This document shows positions 43,994-52,797 of a stretch of DNA of 64,000 nucleotides, piece after piece. Each line of letters starts with the position of its first letter. Position 1 is the stretch's first letter. Made by a program: the position numbers and the translations under genes. The DNA is from Amycolatopsis roodepoortensis (lineage in GTDB: Bacteria; Actinomycetota; Actinomycetes; Mycobacteriales; Pseudonocardiaceae). The stretch spans positions 1,054,001 through 1,118,000 of the forward strand of contig NZ_JADBEJ010000008.1 of the NCBI RefSeq assembly GCF_014873915.1, in the 5' to 3' direction. Under the pieces are notes generated by a model, which worked only from the letters and a program-made list of their open reading frames with translations, was not told the origin of the DNA and searched no databases.

Positions 43994-44198
43994 GGTCGCT
44001 GAGGGTCTGAAAGACCACACATGCTCCGGGCCTGATGGCCTACGACGCTTCCCGTTGTCCTCGAAGCTGTTGTCTTCGCAGGGGAAAGCGGAGGTCTTGA
44101 AGGCGCGCCAGAGCGTCGTCGCCCGGCGCGCCCTCTACGCGAGCGGCCTCACCGGTGTGGTGAAAAGGTGCGGCGTCGAAAGGAAAGCGGAGGCTCGA
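43994..44198. other. Stretch between the small SOS gene and the M23 peptidase
   Basis: About 200 bases between convergent genes. No good hairpin or ORF was found; it may hold the end signals of both. Confidence 0.35.
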
Positions 44199-45017
44199 TC
44201 AGCCGACGCTCACGCCACGGGCGGCGAGCCACGGGCGCGGGTCGATCTTCTTCGTGCCGTTCTGCCAGACCTCGAAGTGCAGGTGCGGGCCCGTGCTCTG
44301 GCCACGGTTGCCGACCTCGGCGATCTCCTCGCCGCACTTGACCTTCTGGCCTTCGCGGACGGAGAACGAGTTCATGTGGCCGTAGACGTGGATGGTGCCG
44401 TCGGCGAGCTGGACCTTGACCCAGAGGCCGAAACCGCTGGCCGGGCCGGCCTCGATGACCGTGCCGTCGGAGGCCGCGACGATCGGCGTGCCGATCGGGG
44501 CCGCGATGTCGATGCCGAGGTGGCTCGTGCCCCACCGGGCGCCGAAGCCCGAGGTGAAGGTGCCCTTGGCAGGCATGCAGGTCTTGGGGCGCTTGGCCTC
44601 TTCTTCGGCCTTTCGGGCCGCTTCGGCCTCACGCTTGACCCGGGCCTGGGTGATGCTGTTGTTCTCCGAGAGCTTCTGGGCTTCGGCGGAGGCATTCGTC
44701 GACTGGCTCGTCGGCAGCAGCTCGGGTGCGCCACCACCGGCTCCGCCACCGAGGGCGAACGAGGCGCTCGCGTCCTGGGTGCTGGCCAGCGGCGTGACGG
44801 CGGCGTCGGAGGATTCCGAAACGGACTTCAGGGTCTGCCCGGCAGCGGCGGCCGCGAAGGCGCCGGCAGCGACGGCTGCGACCACGACACGACCGCGAAG
44901 GGCCGAGGACGGGGGCGACAGGCGGTGCGAGCCCCGGACGCGGACGACCGCACCATCGAGTGCGTTCTCGAGCGCCGGGGAAGGAGCTTGGCCGCCGGGG
45001 GAGCGGTGTGAAGCCAA
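44199..45017 (-). CDS. M23-family metallopeptidase (LytM), membrane-anchored or secreted
   Basis: 272 residues. An N-terminal hydrophobic segment (VVVAAVAAGAFAAAAAG) serves as signal or anchor, followed by a Ser/Ala linker and a helix with charged repeats (VKREAEAARKAEEEAKRP). The catalytic domain has GARWGTSHLGIDIAAPIGTPIVAA, YGHMNSF and TGPHLHFEVW, which carry the zinc ligands (H-x-x-x-D, HxH), so it should cut peptidoglycan cross-links. The position fits Rv0950c. The next gene runs the other way. Confidence 0.88.
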   Translation of the reverse strand: MASHRSPGGQAPSPALENALDGAVVRVRGSHRLSPPSSALRGRVVVAAVAAGAFAAAAAGQTLKSVSESSDAAVTPLASTQDASASFALGGGAGGGAPELLPTSQSTNASAEAQKLSENNSITQARVKREAEAARKAEEEAKRPKTCMPAKGTFTSGFGARWGTSHLGIDIAAPIGTPIVAASDGTVIEAGPASGFGLWVKVQLADGTIHVYGHMNSFSVREGQKVKCGEEIAEVGNRGQSTGPHLHFEVWQNGTKKIDPRPWLAARGVSVG

Positions 45018-45481
45018 GACGGGGCCTTCCGTGTTCGGGGAGTCGGATCAAGAGCCCGGGCGGGGGATCCCGGTGAAGAACCTCGGGGGTGGTTCGTTCG
45101 GTGCTCTCATTCGTGATCTGACTGTAATGGGGACCCCGGGACAGTAACGAAGCGGCACCCCGATCAGCAAGATCTGGCGGCGCTCTCGGCCGATCGGGTG
45201 GCGGCGATCTGGCCGTTGTCCAGTGAGGATTACCCAAAGTTAGAGCAGGTTTACTCGCAACCGTGTGACTTGCGTTACAAGATCAGAGGGCCGTTCGGGG
45301 GTACCGGAGGGCCGGAAAGGAGGCAAACGAGGGAAATAAGCGGTTGCCCGACGGTGTTGAAGGAGGTTTACCCGGACTGGACCGTCTCAACCCTTCTTCA
45401 AGGGCTGGCCGAGCGCCGATGGAACCAGGGCGCCCCCTGCTGCCGGGTCGCGCCGGCCCCGGCTTGCTAGCGTCGCCGTCG
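45018..45481. other. 464-base divergent intergenic region
   Basis: It carries the promoters of the M23 peptidase (left) and the membrane protein (right). A TTGCTAGCGT-like -10 lies just before 45482. A plain c-di-AMP riboswitch was looked for, because such genes often carry one, but the conserved blocks were not convincing. Short frames inside it have no support. Confidence 0.4.
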
Positions 45482-47326
45482 ATGACTTCGCGCTCACGGC
45501 ACCCTGGCGACTCCGCCGGGCAAGCCGTCCCCGGTACCGCGTCCGCCGAACTTCTCCGGAGCGAACCGGGGTCCCGCCCGCGAGCGCTCCTTATGTCGGC
45601 GGGGCTGGTGTCGGCCGGTGCGGTCGCGCTGGCGGCCGGTGCTCTCCTGCCCGTCATCCAGGGCGGTTCGCCTGGTTTCACCGCCGCTCCTCTGCTGGTC
45701 GTGCTGGCCTTGGCGCCCGCGGCGGCCGTGCTCTTCGCGGTGGTCACCGGACGCTCAGGGCTCGCGGCGGGTCTGGTGCTCGGGCTCACCGCGCTCGCGC
45801 CCGGACGGCTACTGCTGGATCTGCAGCTGCTCGCCGACGGCTCCCTCGCCGCGCGCCCGGAACTGTTCCTCGCCGACAGGCTGCTTGCGCTGCCTCCGGC
45901 GGGGCCGGGACTGTGGCCGCTGGTGGCGGGTCACCTGCTCACGCTCGCGGCCGGCGCGTTCGCCGCCGGGGCCGCCCGCGACGAGGCGGAACTGGCGGGT
46001 GAACTCGACGGGCGGCGCCGCTGGCGGCTGCTCGGGCCGGTGCTCGGAGTGGCGGGCGGGGTCGGCCTGCTCCTCGCGCCGTTCGGTTCGGGCAACGCGT
46101 ACCTCCTGGCCAAGAACGCCTTCGAGGGTCCGACCGTCGCGATGGCCGGGTACCTGTTGCTCGCGGCCTTGCTGCCGTTGACCGCGCTCGTGGCGGTGAG
46201 TTCGCCCTCGGCCGAGGTCGGCAAGGGCGGATTCGCCGGAGCGGGGCTGGCCGCGCTCGCGGTCGGTGTCCCGCCCGTGCTCGCGGGACTGGTCGTGGAC
46301 CGGCTTTCGGTCGCGCCGGGTTCGGTGGTCGTGGCCGTCGCGGGCCTGGCGCTGGTGGGGCTGGCCTTCACCCGGTTCGACGTCGCGGAAGCGGGCGAAG
46401 CCGTCACCGGGGACATGGCGGGCGAGGCCAAGCTGCCGGGGCTGTTCTGGTGGCGGCTGGCCACCGGCGGTCTGGCGCTGCTCGCCGCCGCGGCCGCGGC
46501 GGCGGGTGCGCTGGCTCCGGTACTGAAGGCCAACGGTCCGGCGCCGGTACCCGAGACACCGGCGCGCTGGCTGCTGCTCGGCGCCGCGGTCGTGCTCGCC
46601 GTCCCCGCGCTGTTCGTCTTCGTGCCGCGGCTCTCGGCGTTCGCCAGGGGAGTCGTCGCGGCCACGTGGGCGGGTGTCGTCCTCGCGGGCGCGGCGGTGC
46701 TGAGCGCGGCCCTGTCCGTGACCGAGGACAAGGCGGTGGACCCGGCGCTGTTCGGCGTCGACCTGCCGGTGCCGTTGCCGGACAAGGTCGGCTTCTCGGC
46801 GGGCCCCGGGGTCACGTGGACGTTCATCGCGCTCGTGCTGGCGGCCGTGGCCGCGCTCGCCGCGGTGATCACCGGCGTCGTGGAACGCGACGTCTCCGAC
46901 GACGACAACGCGGAACTGGACACCGGCCTCGACGGAACGCGGGCCGGCGGGAACGTGCTCACCCCGCTCGTCGCGGCGGCGGTACTGGCGATCGCCGCGT
47001 TCGGCACGCCGGTGTTCACCGCGCCCGGCTACACCGCTCCCGGGCTGTGGTCGGACTTCGGTGCGGCGTCGTGGGGCCTGCTCGGCGCGCTCGCGGTCGT
47101 CCTGGGGCTGTACGCGCTCGTCCCGCGCTCCCGGCCGGTCGCGGCGGCGTCCGCCTTGGCCGGGGCCGCACTGGTACTCGGCCTGCGCGCGGCGGAACTC
47201 CCGCTCGTCGGCTCGGAGTACGACGGCTCGTCCGCCGGGATCGGGTTCTGGCTCGCGCTGGCCGGCGCCGTCGTCACCCTCGTCACGGCCGGGATGGCCG
47301 TCGCGGGCGCACGGCGGGCCGGATGA
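45482..47326 (+). CDS. Multi-pass membrane protein, function unknown
   Basis: 614 residues from the ATG at 45482 (MTSRSRHPGDSAGQ), Ala/Leu/Val/Gly-rich, with about a dozen hydrophobic segments from residue 35 onwards, e.g. LLMSAGLVSAGAVALAAGALLP and FIALVLAAVAALAAVITGV. Short charged loops contain no known catalytic motif. A longer frame to 45344 is possible but lacks support. It overlaps the next gene by ATGA, so the B12-domain-like protein is probably made with it. A transporter or cell-envelope role is possible. Confidence 0.75.
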   Translation: MTSRSRHPGDSAGQAVPGTASAELLRSEPGSRPRALLMSAGLVSAGAVALAAGALLPVIQGGSPGFTAAPLLVVLALAPAAAVLFAVVTGRSGLAAGLVLGLTALAPGRLLLDLQLLADGSLAARPELFLADRLLALPPAGPGLWPLVAGHLLTLAAGAFAAGAARDEAELAGELDGRRRWRLLGPVLGVAGGVGLLLAPFGSGNAYLLAKNAFEGPTVAMAGYLLLAALLPLTALVAVSSPSAEVGKGGFAGAGLAALAVGVPPVLAGLVVDRLSVAPGSVVVAVAGLALVGLAFTRFDVAEAGEAVTGDMAGEAKLPGLFWWRLATGGLALLAAAAAAAGALAPVLKANGPAPVPETPARWLLLGAAVVLAVPALFVFVPRLSAFARGVVAATWAGVVLAGAAVLSAALSVTEDKAVDPALFGVDLPVPLPDKVGFSAGPGVTWTFIALVLAAVAALAAVITGVVERDVSDDDNAELDTGLDGTRAGGNVLTPLVAAAVLAIAAFGTPVFTAPGYTAPGLWSDFGAASWGLLGALAVVLGLYALVPRSRPVAAASALAGAALVLGLRAAELPLVGSEYDGSSAGIGFWLALAGAVVTLVTAGMAVAGARRAG

Positions 47327-47682
47327 CGCGCCGTCTTCTCCGGGTCGTGCTGGCCGAGTTCGACGTCGAGGAAGGCGCGGCCGTCGCTCTCGGGCGGCTG
47401 CTGCGTGACGACGGCGTCGAGGTGGTCTACGCCGGGCGTCTCGACACGGTCGACCAAATGGCCAGAACAGTCGAACAGGAGGATCCGGACATCCTCGGCG
47501 TCCTGTGCGGCGCGAGCGAACCGGCGGGTCTGGCCGACGCCGTCCCCGGCGTTCTCCTCTTCGCGGTCGGTAACGGCCCGAGCGGGTTCGAGAACGCCTT
47601 CGAAAGCCTGGAAAACGCGGCGAACTGGGTCTCCGGTGTGCGGTCTCACACCGTGGAAACACCGTCTGACCGCGTACGGTGA
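47323..47682 (+). CDS. Stand-alone B12-binding-fold protein lacking the cobalamin His
   Basis: 119 residues, starting ATGA-coupled to the membrane protein. It resembles the C-terminal domain of methylmalonyl-CoA mutase: RRLLRVVLAEFDVEEGAAVALGRLLRDDGVEVVYAGRLDTVDQMARTVEQEDPDILGVL. In the true domain the loop reads LDGHDRG; here it is FDVEEGA, so the His that ligates cobalt is missing. It may have lost B12 binding and kept only the fold. Downstream is sucC, the entry of succinyl-CoA metabolism, but a link is not shown. Confidence 0.72.
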   Translation: MTRRLLRVVLAEFDVEEGAAVALGRLLRDDGVEVVYAGRLDTVDQMARTVEQEDPDILGVLCGASEPAGLADAVPGVLLFAVGNGPSGFENAFESLENAANWVSGVRSHTVETPSDRVR

Positions 47683-47799
47683 CCGACTTCACCAGGTGCG
47701 GAGTCCCCTGCTTCTACGCAGGTCGCTAACCTCGACTGGTCCGACAGCGCGGTCCGGCAACGGACCACCACAGTGGCGTGTCGTCAGGAGACTGGAGTA

Positions 47800-48969
47800 G
47801 TGGACCTCTACGAATACCAGGCGAGGGATCTCTTCGCCGCCCACGGAGTACCGGTTCTGCCGGGTGCCGTGGCAAACACCCCCGAAGAAGCCAAGGCCAC
47901 CGCCGAGAAGATCGGCAACCAGGTCGTCATCAAGGCCCAGGTCAAGACCGGCGGCCGCGGCAAGGCCGGCGGCGTCAAGCTGGCCCAGACGCCGGATGAG
48001 GCCGCCGAGAAGGCCGAGGCGATCCTCGGTCTGGACATCAAGGGCCACATCACGCGTCGCGTGCTGGTGGCCGAAGCCTCGGACATTTCCGAGGAGTACT
48101 ACTTCTCCTTCCTGCTGGACCGTGCGAACCGCACCTTCCTCGCGATGGCTTCCGCCGAAGGCGGCGTGGAGATCGAGCAGCTGGCCGTCGAGCGTCCCGA
48201 AGCGCTCGCGAAGATCCCGGTCGACGCGATCGCCGGTGTCGACACGGCGAAGGCCGTCGAGATCCTGACCGCGGGCAAGTTCCCGGAGAAGGTCGTCGAC
48301 GAGGCCGCCGACGTCGTCGTGAAGCTCTGGGAGACCTTCGTCTCCGAGGACGCCACGCTGGTCGAGGTCAACCCGCTGGTCCGTGACCCGCAGGACAAGA
48401 TCATCGCCCTCGACGGCAAGGTCACCCTCGACGAGAACGCCTCGTTCCGTCAGCCGGGCCACGAGGCCCTGGTCGACAAGGACGCGGAGAACCCGCTCGA
48501 GGCGAAGGCCAAGGCCAAGGACCTCAACTACGTCAAGCTCGACGGCGAGGTCGGCATCATCGGCAACGGCGCGGGCCTCGTGATGTCCACGCTGGACGTC
48601 GTGGCGTACGCGGGCGAGAAGCACGGCGGCGTCAAGCCCGCCAACTTCCTCGACATCGGCGGCGGCGCTTCGGCCGAGGTCATGGCGGCCGGGCTGGACG
48701 TCATCCTCAACGACACCGACGTGAAGAGCGTCTTCGTCAACGTCTTCGGCGGCATCACCGCTTGCGACGCGGTCGCGAACGGCATCGTCGAAGCGCTGAA
48801 GATCCTGGGCGACGAGGCCACCAAGCCGCTCGTCGTGCGGCTGGACGGCAACAACGTCGTCGAGGGACGTCAGATCCTTGCCGACGCGAACCACCCGCTC
48901 GTCACCGTGGTGGACACAATGGACAACGCGGCCGACAAGGCCGCCGAGCTCGCCGCGGCAGGTGCGTGA
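47800..48969 (+). CDS. sucC: Succinyl-CoA synthetase beta subunit (ADP-forming)
   Basis: 389 residues. With SucD it converts succinyl-CoA to succinate with formation of ATP in the TCA cycle. The ATP-grasp start is MDLYEYQARDLFAAHGVPVLPG (GTG at 47800 read as Met). Lys-rich VKTGGRGKAGGVKLA, EVNPLVRDPQ and the CoA-side GGGASAEVMAAGLDV and NVFGGITACDAVA are present. It is one base from sucD. Confidence 0.96.
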   Translation: MDLYEYQARDLFAAHGVPVLPGAVANTPEEAKATAEKIGNQVVIKAQVKTGGRGKAGGVKLAQTPDEAAEKAEAILGLDIKGHITRRVLVAEASDISEEYYFSFLLDRANRTFLAMASAEGGVEIEQLAVERPEALAKIPVDAIAGVDTAKAVEILTAGKFPEKVVDEAADVVVKLWETFVSEDATLVEVNPLVRDPQDKIIALDGKVTLDENASFRQPGHEALVDKDAENPLEAKAKAKDLNYVKLDGEVGIIGNGAGLVMSTLDVVAYAGEKHGGVKPANFLDIGGGASAEVMAAGLDVILNDTDVKSVFVNVFGGITACDAVANGIVEALKILGDEATKPLVVRLDGNNVVEGRQILADANHPLVTVVDTMDNAADKAAELAAAGA

Positions 48970-48970
48970 G

Positions 48971-49858
48971 ATGTCGATCTTCATCAACGAGAACAGCAAG
49001 GTCATCGTCCAGGGGCTCACCGGCTCCGAGGGCATGAAGCACGCGACCAAGATGCTGAAGTCCGGCACGAACATCGTGGGTGGCGTCAACGCCCGCAAGG
49101 CCGGCCAGACCGTCTCCATCGAGGGCAAGGACCTCACCGTGTTCGGCACGGTCGAGGAGGCCATCAAGGAGACCGGCGCCGACGTTTCGGTCATCTTCGT
49201 GCCGCCGAAGTTCGCCAAGGACGCGGTCATCGAGGCGATCGACGCCGAGATCCCGCTCGCCGTGGTGATCACCGAGGGCATCCCGGTGCACGACTCGGCC
49301 TACTTCTGGGCGCACGCCGTCGCGACCGGCAACAAGACCCGCATCATCGGGCCGAACTGCCCCGGCGTGATCAGCCCCGGCAAGTCGAACGCGGGCATCA
49401 TCCCGGCCGACATCACCGGTGCCGGCCCGATCGGTCTCGTGTCGAAGTCGGGCACGCTGACCTACCAGATGATGTACGAGCTGCGTGACATCGGTTTCTC
49501 GACCGGTGTCGGCATCGGCGGCGACCCGGTCATCGGCACGACGCACATCGACGCCCTCGAGGCGTTCGAGGCCGACCCCGAGACCAAGGTCATCGTGATG
49601 ATCGGCGAGATCGGCGGCGACGCCGAAGAGCGCGCCGCGGCCTACATCAAGGACAACGTGACGAAGCCGGTCGTCGGCTACGTCGCGGGCTTCACCGCGC
49701 CCGAGGGCAAGACCATGGGCCACGCCGGCGCCATCGTCTCCGGTTCCTCCGGCACGGCCGCCGCCAAGAAGGAGGCCCTCGAGGCCGCCGGCGTCAAGGT
49801 CGGGAAGACCCCGAGCGAGACCGCCGTCCTGGCGCGCGAGCTGTACAACAGCCTCTGA
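48971..49858 (+). CDS. sucD: Succinyl-CoA synthetase alpha subunit
   Basis: 295 residues. It binds CoA through VQGLTGSEGMKHATKML and carries the phosphorylated His in TMGHAGAIVSGSSGTA (His251). GPNCPGVISPGKSNAGI and GIGGDPVIGTTHIDALEAFE are standard. The ATG at 48971 immediately follows the sucC stop, and a strong terminator is 25 bases past its end. Confidence 0.96.
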   Translation: MSIFINENSKVIVQGLTGSEGMKHATKMLKSGTNIVGGVNARKAGQTVSIEGKDLTVFGTVEEAIKETGADVSVIFVPPKFAKDAVIEAIDAEIPLAVVITEGIPVHDSAYFWAHAVATGNKTRIIGPNCPGVISPGKSNAGIIPADITGAGPIGLVSKSGTLTYQMMYELRDIGFSTGVGIGGDPVIGTTHIDALEAFEADPETKVIVMIGEIGGDAEERAAAYIKDNVTKPVVGYVAGFTAPEGKTMGHAGAIVSGSSGTAAAKKEALEAAGVKVGKTPSETAVLARELYNSL

Positions 49859-49883
49859 TCTTCCGGAGACTGACGCTTTCCCC

Positions 49884-49924
49884 GGCGGGCCGGGCACCCT
49901 CACCGGTGCCCGGCCCGCCTCTTT
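49884..49924 (+). terminator. Terminator after sucCD
   Basis: GGCGGGCCGGGCACC (49884-49898) and GGTGCCCGGCCCGCC (49905-49919) form a perfect 15-bp stem, followed by TCTTT. Confidence 0.9.
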
Positions 49925-49930
49925 CGCCCC

Positions 49931-50148
49931 GGATCGCGTTTAGCCCGCTAAACGCAGGTCGGGGGCAGACCTGCGTTTAGCGGGCTAAACGCGATCGGGC
50001 GGCCGTGTCGCGTTTAGCGGGCTAATCGCGGTCGGGTGCCCGTGTCGCGTTTAGCGGGCTAATCGCGATCCGGGGGCCGACCTGCGTTTCGCGGGCTAAT
50101 CGCGATCCGGCGGTCGCGTCGCATTTCGCCCCCTAATCGCGATCCGGT
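49931..50148. repeat. Cluster of six palindromic repeats after sucCD
   Basis: Copies at about 49931-49960, 49968-49996, 50006-50033, 50042-50070, 50079-50108 and 50116-50147. The first is CC-type and the next four GG-type; the last is diverged (GCATTTCGCCCCCTAATCGC) and the fifth has TTTCGC in place of TTTAGC. Spacers are 7 to 10 bases, much shorter than in other clusters. The promoter of the next gene starts just after. Confidence 0.94.
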
Positions 50149-50316
50149 CGTCGTCGAGGGGTTCCGCCGGGAACCTGACCGGGTGTAGAGACGTCTCAGA
50201 GCCCGAGGCGTGGGGTGTCCGCGTGTGCGCTAGCGTTCGAGCATCACAGCCGCCTCGTTTGTCCCGGGAGTCCCGCGCGCCCCGGGGTGCCGGTCGAACG
50301 ACAGGAGAGCATTCGG

Positions 50317-51129
50317 ATGTCCTATCCCAGCGGTGGGCCCGGCTACCCCCAGCAGGGTGGCGGCCAGCAACACCCCAACCCCAGCTCGGGAGCCTTTCCT
50401 CAGCAGCAGGCGCCGTCACCGGCCGCCCCGCTGAACCTGGCGTTGCTGCTCGCGCTCGCCGTCACCGTCCTCGGCCTGGTGCAGTTCTTCATCGGCTTCT
50501 CAGACGAGGCCGACGCCGCCGGGCAGGTCTCGCTCTTCCTCCTGGTCAGCGGTCTGCTCGCGGCCTTGCACGCGCTGCCGCGCGGCCCGAAGACGCTGCC
50601 GTTCGCCGCGCTGTTCAGCGTCATCGGCGCGTTCGGGGCACTGGACCTGGTCATCGGCTACGGGAGCGGCCGTGAGGACGTTTCGGTCCCCGGCATCCTC
50701 ACCGTGGTGCTGATCCTCGGCATCCTGCAGATGCTGGTCGCGGTCGCCGCGCTGCTGTTCGAGCACGACGTCATCAAGCTGCCCGCCGCGAAGCCGCAGC
50801 AGCAGGCGCCGCAGGCCCCGTACAGCCAGCAGTTCCCGCAGCAGGGCCCGCAGGGTCCGTTCGGCCAGCAGGGTCAGCAGGGCCCGGCCGCCACGCAGGT
50901 CCAGCCGTTCCCCGGCTCGGGTCAGCAGGGCCAGCAGGGTGAGCAGTCCGGTCCGTTCTCGCAGCCGGGCGGGTTCCAGCCGCCGGTCACGCAGCCGCCG
51001 GGCCAGCAGGCCACGACGTACGCGCCGCAGCAGGGCCAGTTCTTCCAGCAGCCGCCGTCCTCCTCGTCGGAGTCGGGCCAGAGCCAGAACCCGGGCACGC
51101 CGCCCGGCGGTTTCGGCAAGCAGAGCTGA
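50317..51129 (+). CDS. DUF5336 membrane protein with Gln/Pro/Gly-rich tail (Rv0954-like)
   Basis: 270 residues from the ATG at 50317 (ribosome site AGGAGAG). A Pro/Gly/Gln N-terminus is followed by four membrane segments (LALLLALAVTVLGLVQFFIG, VSLFLLVSGLLAALHAL, ALFSVIGAFGALDLVIG, GILTVVLILGILQMLVAVAALLF) and a low-complexity tail with many QGPQGP- and QQGQQG-like repeats. By position it equals Rv0954, a membrane protein of unknown role near sucCD and perM. Confidence 0.87.
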   Translation: MSYPSGGPGYPQQGGGQQHPNPSSGAFPQQQAPSPAAPLNLALLLALAVTVLGLVQFFIGFSDEADAAGQVSLFLLVSGLLAALHALPRGPKTLPFAALFSVIGAFGALDLVIGYGSGREDVSVPGILTVVLILGILQMLVAVAALLFEHDVIKLPAAKPQQQAPQAPYSQQFPQQGPQGPFGQQGQQGPAATQVQPFPGSGQQGQQGEQSGPFSQPGGFQPPVTQPPGQQATTYAPQQGQFFQQPPSSSSESGQSQNPGTPPGGFGKQS

Positions 51130-51145
51130 CCTCTCGCTTCAAAGA

Positions 51146-51186
51146 ACACCCGCTGTGACTCTCCGTGTCACGGCGGGTGTTTTTCT
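51146..51186 (+). terminator. Terminator after the DUF5336 gene
   Basis: ACACCCGC-TGTGAC and GTGTCACGGCGGGTGT arms form a stem with a short loop, followed by TTTTC. Confidence 0.88.
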
Positions 51187-51272
51187 TTTCCGGGTTACCC
51201 GACCGGGTGGGTTGAGCCACGTGCGCTGTCCGGCGGCGGCGTGCCTCACCCGGACGGCCCAGTCCGGATGTA

Positions 51273-52721
51273 ATGGTGCGGATCATGAAGCTGCTCACCC
51301 GCGACGAACGCCCGCCGGGCGAAGAGCCGGTGAGCGACCTCGTCCCCGAGCTGGAGGTCTCCAGGGCGAAGCGGGTTCGTGTGTTGCTCGCGGCGGCCTG
51401 CTCACCCCTGTTGTTCTCCTTCACCGCCATCGCGGCGGTCCTCGCGATGGTTTCGTTCGCCGCCGACCGGTCCCGCTTTTCCGCCACCGGCGCCGTGCTC
51501 GCCGCAGGCCCTGGCTGGCTCGCCTCGTGGCAGGTGGAGCTCGACCTCGGCGGTCATCCGCTCGGTGTGCTGCCACTGCTGCCGACCCTCCTCGTCGGCT
51601 GGCTCGTGGCGAGGGCGGCCGCGCGCGCCGCTCGCCGGTGCGGCGGCCGGACCCCGGCGGACGCCGTTCCGGTGGTGACGGTGATCGCCGGCGCCCACGC
51701 CCTGTTCGGTGTGCTCGTCGCCCTGCTGGCGGGAGGATCGCCGGTCGACGTGAACCCGCTGACCGCCTTCTGCGTGCCGGGCCTCCTCTCCGGACTCGCC
51801 GCCATCGCGGGCGTCGCGAAGGTCTGCGGGCTGCCTGCCGCCGTGCGGGACCGGTTCGATCCCGTGGCCGTCCAAGGCCTGAAGGCGGGCGCGCTCGGCC
51901 TCGCCGCGTTGATCGCGTGTGGTGCCGTGGTGTTCACCGCGGCCACCGCGCTCTCCTGGTCCACTGTGGACAGGCTGTTCGAGCCGGGGTTCGGTGCGAG
52001 CTTCGGCCTGTTCGTGCTTTCCGTCGCCTACCTGCCGAACGCGGTCGTCGCCGCGCTGTCGTTCACCACCGGGCCGGGTTTCTCGGTCGGTTCGCTGACC
52101 GTCGGCATGTTCGGCTACCAGGAAGGGCAACTTCCGGGAGTGCCGGTGCTGGCGGGGATCCCGTCGCAGCACGCCGTCTGGTGGCCCGCGTTGCTGGTCC
52201 TGCCCGCGCTGGTCGGCGCGCTGGTCGGCTGGCGGATCCGCGCGATCGACGAGGACCCGATGCTGCGGATGCGGGCGGTCGCCGTCGCGGGCGCGCTCGT
52301 CGCGTTCGGCTGCGTCATCCTCGGGACCCTGTCCGGCGGCAGGCTCGGCGATGGTCCGTTCGATCCGGTCAGCGTGCCGGTCGGGGTCGCGTCGGTGATC
52401 GCCTTCTGCTGGATCGTCGTCCCTGGCGGCTTCGTGGCGTTCTTCGCCGGAGCGCACGAGGCCCCCGAGCCGCCGGGCGAACCCGAAGTCGAGGAAGACC
52501 TCGTCGAGCCCGAAGAGGATGAACCGGCGGAGGAAGAAACCGAGGCCGAAGCCGAAGAATCGGCTGAGGACGTCGACGAGGCCCCCGCGGAAGAAGAGCC
52601 CGAACCCGAGCCCGAAGCGGAGTCGGAACCCGAACCCGAGCCCGACGGTGCCGTCGACGACGCTGTGACCGAATCCACCGAGGGGTCCGGCGACGAAAGC
52701 GCCCCCGGCGACGACCGTTAG
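51273..52721 (+). CDS. perM: PerM/DUF6350 multi-pass membrane protein
   Basis: 482 residues. About nine membrane segments (for example LLAAACSPLLFSFTAIAAVLAMVSF and VASVIAFCWIVVPGGFVAFFAG) are followed by an extremely acidic cytosolic tail (Glu/Asp/Pro repeats such as EEDLVEPEEDEPAEEE) that ends GDESAPGDDR. The position between Rv0954 and purN fits mycobacterial PerM (Rv0955), which supports cell division during stress. The first ATG at 51273 is used; a second at 51285 is equally plausible. Confidence 0.8.
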   Translation: MVRIMKLLTRDERPPGEEPVSDLVPELEVSRAKRVRVLLAAACSPLLFSFTAIAAVLAMVSFAADRSRFSATGAVLAAGPGWLASWQVELDLGGHPLGVLPLLPTLLVGWLVARAAARAARRCGGRTPADAVPVVTVIAGAHALFGVLVALLAGGSPVDVNPLTAFCVPGLLSGLAAIAGVAKVCGLPAAVRDRFDPVAVQGLKAGALGLAALIACGAVVFTAATALSWSTVDRLFEPGFGASFGLFVLSVAYLPNAVVAALSFTTGPGFSVGSLTVGMFGYQEGQLPGVPVLAGIPSQHAVWWPALLVLPALVGALVGWRIRAIDEDPMLRMRAVAVAGALVAFGCVILGTLSGGRLGDGPFDPVSVPVGVASVIAFCWIVVPGGFVAFFAGAHEAPEPPGEPEVEEDLVEPEEDEPAEEETEAEAEESAEDVDEAPAEEEPEPEPEAESEPEPEPDGAVDDAVTESTEGSGDESAPGDDR

Positions 52722-52797
52722 GGTTGTCGCGACCAGGTGAAGCGCCGTACGCCCGAGTGCGTACCGCCGTGGCAAGGAGCCCGTTCTGGCTAGTCGG

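Noticed and set aside
43626..45011. 461-residue frame opposite the M23 peptidase
   Set aside because: It is antisense to a peptidase with complete zinc motifs and shows no domain.
45018..45343. c-di-AMP (ydaO) riboswitch before the M23 peptidase
   Set aside because: Such genes often carry one in actinobacteria, but I could not line up the conserved blocks. A covariance search could decide it.
46450..47682. 410-residue frame overlapping the 45482 membrane protein
   Set aside because: Only its last 119 residues are real (the B12-fold protein at 47323); the rest is a shadow of the membrane protein.
49931..50148. CRISPR array
   Set aside because: The repeats are palindromic, vary in sequence and occur on both strands, spacers are 7-10 bases, and no cas genes are present.
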